DNA of 5,266 nucleotides from Nitrospiraceae bacterium. GTDB lineage: Bacteria > Nitrospirota > Thermodesulfovibrionia > Thermodesulfovibrionales > UBA9159. The stretch is from positions 1 through 5,266 of the forward strand of contig DMNE01000323.1 of assembly GCA_003453735.1 (NCBI GenBank), in the 5' to 3' direction. The position numbers were made by a program, and so were the translations under genes. Positions 5,130-5,266 of this stretch are shown here, piece by piece. Position 1 is the first letter of the stretch; the number at the start of each line of letters is the position of its first letter. A model generated the notes under the pieces. It had not been told where the DNA came from, did no database searches, and worked only from the letters and a program-made list of their open reading frames with translations.

Positions 5130-5157
5130 ATGTTATCACATAATCCCGTTTTAGCAA
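5130..5157 (-). promoter_or_regulatory. Sigma-70-type promoter for the 91-aa / response regulator operon
   Basis: On the minus strand TTGCTA (5152-5157) and TAACAT (5130-5135) are separated by 16 bases, with TGA immediately before the -10 giving an extended -10. Each hexamer matches 4 of 6 consensus positions. It lies between the terminator at 5187-5213 and the ATG at 5085, the expected place for this operon's promoter. Confidence 0.5.
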
Positions 5158-5186
5158 ATTATCTTGTTTCGCCACGAAGGTCATAC

Positions 5187-5213
5187 AAAAAAGTCCTCCC
5201 CGGCAGGCAGGAC
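5187..5213 (-). terminator. Rho-independent terminator of an upstream unit outside the window
   Basis: On the minus strand GTCCT pairs with AGGAC (5209-5213 with 5193-5197). The stem continues after a G-G mismatch with CCT/GGG-type pairs and a short GCC loop, and six T follow directly (5187-5192). The GC-rich stem plus T-tract is the classic form. It isolates the response regulator operon from whatever is transcribed from beyond 5266. Confidence 0.75.
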
Positions 5214-5266
5214 GCATGGTTATTCAGAATGGCTAGATTCGAACCTCGGCAGTGAAAAAAAGAAAG

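Noticed and set aside
5214..5266. tRNA 3' portion: the minus strand has GGTTCGAATC like a T-loop, just ahead of a terminator
   Set aside because: The putative T-stem strands (CGAGG and CTAGC) pair at only about two positions, and no CCA or acceptor pairing is visible. TTCGAA is itself palindromic, so the match is weak. Sequence beyond 5266 would be needed.

Overview
The window reads as a chromosomal segment of a Gram-negative bacterium with an anaerobic or facultative respiratory lifestyle. The hints are an exported two-haem c-type cytochrome, a cyclopropane fatty acid synthase closely resembling the E. coli enzyme, a NarL/FixJ-type response regulator, and strong AGGAGG-type ribosome binding sites. 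The overall feel is Nitrospirota or Desulfobacterota, but nothing here fixes the taxon. Every gene I can support lies on the minus strand, so the text below runs from the right edge leftwards in transcription order.

Right end (5266 to 4190): a rho-independent terminator (5187-5213) closes a transcription unit lying outside the window. It is followed by a good sigma-70-type promoter (5130-5157). This promoter appears to drive an unrecognised 91-aa protein (4810-5085) whose last codons overlap the GTG start of a complete NarL/FixJ-family response regulator (4190-4816). Thirty-five bases further on is a 69-codon reading frame (3947-4154) with clear coding bias, which is intact only if one A is removed from an A-run just after its ATG.

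Middle (3946 to 1964): a 470-base stretch without a convincing gene holds short direct repeats. Then comes a small CheY-like pseudo-receiver protein (3105-3476) that lacks most phosphotransfer residues. It overlaps or abuts the cyclopropane-fatty-acyl-phospholipid synthase gene (cfa, stop at 1964), so the two probably form one transcript. The cfa start is ambiguous: a textbook Shine-Dalgarno sequence lies just where one would want it, but no start codon follows.

Left end (1963 to 1): a perfect 9-1-9 palindrome (1905-1923) sits upstream of a stand-alone carbohydrate-binding/isoamylase early-set (CBM48/E-set) protein (1301-1843). Next is a small heavy-metal-associated (HMA) domain gene (854-1123) with a perfect RBS, whose frame is broken twice by opposite one-base changes in G-runs. 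A hairpin follows, then the start of a two-haem cytochrome c gene running off the left edge.

The functions do not form one pathway. They look like small stress, envelope and regulatory transcription units: membrane lipid modification with a receiver-like partner, a response regulator operon without its kinase, metal handling, and respiration. The most notable overall pattern is that two small genes carry three single-base homopolymer differences between them. This means either decay or base-calling/assembly error, and affects how far the sequence can be trusted. I see no CRISPR array, insertion sequence, intact tRNA or rRNA, and no convincing new multi-gene system.
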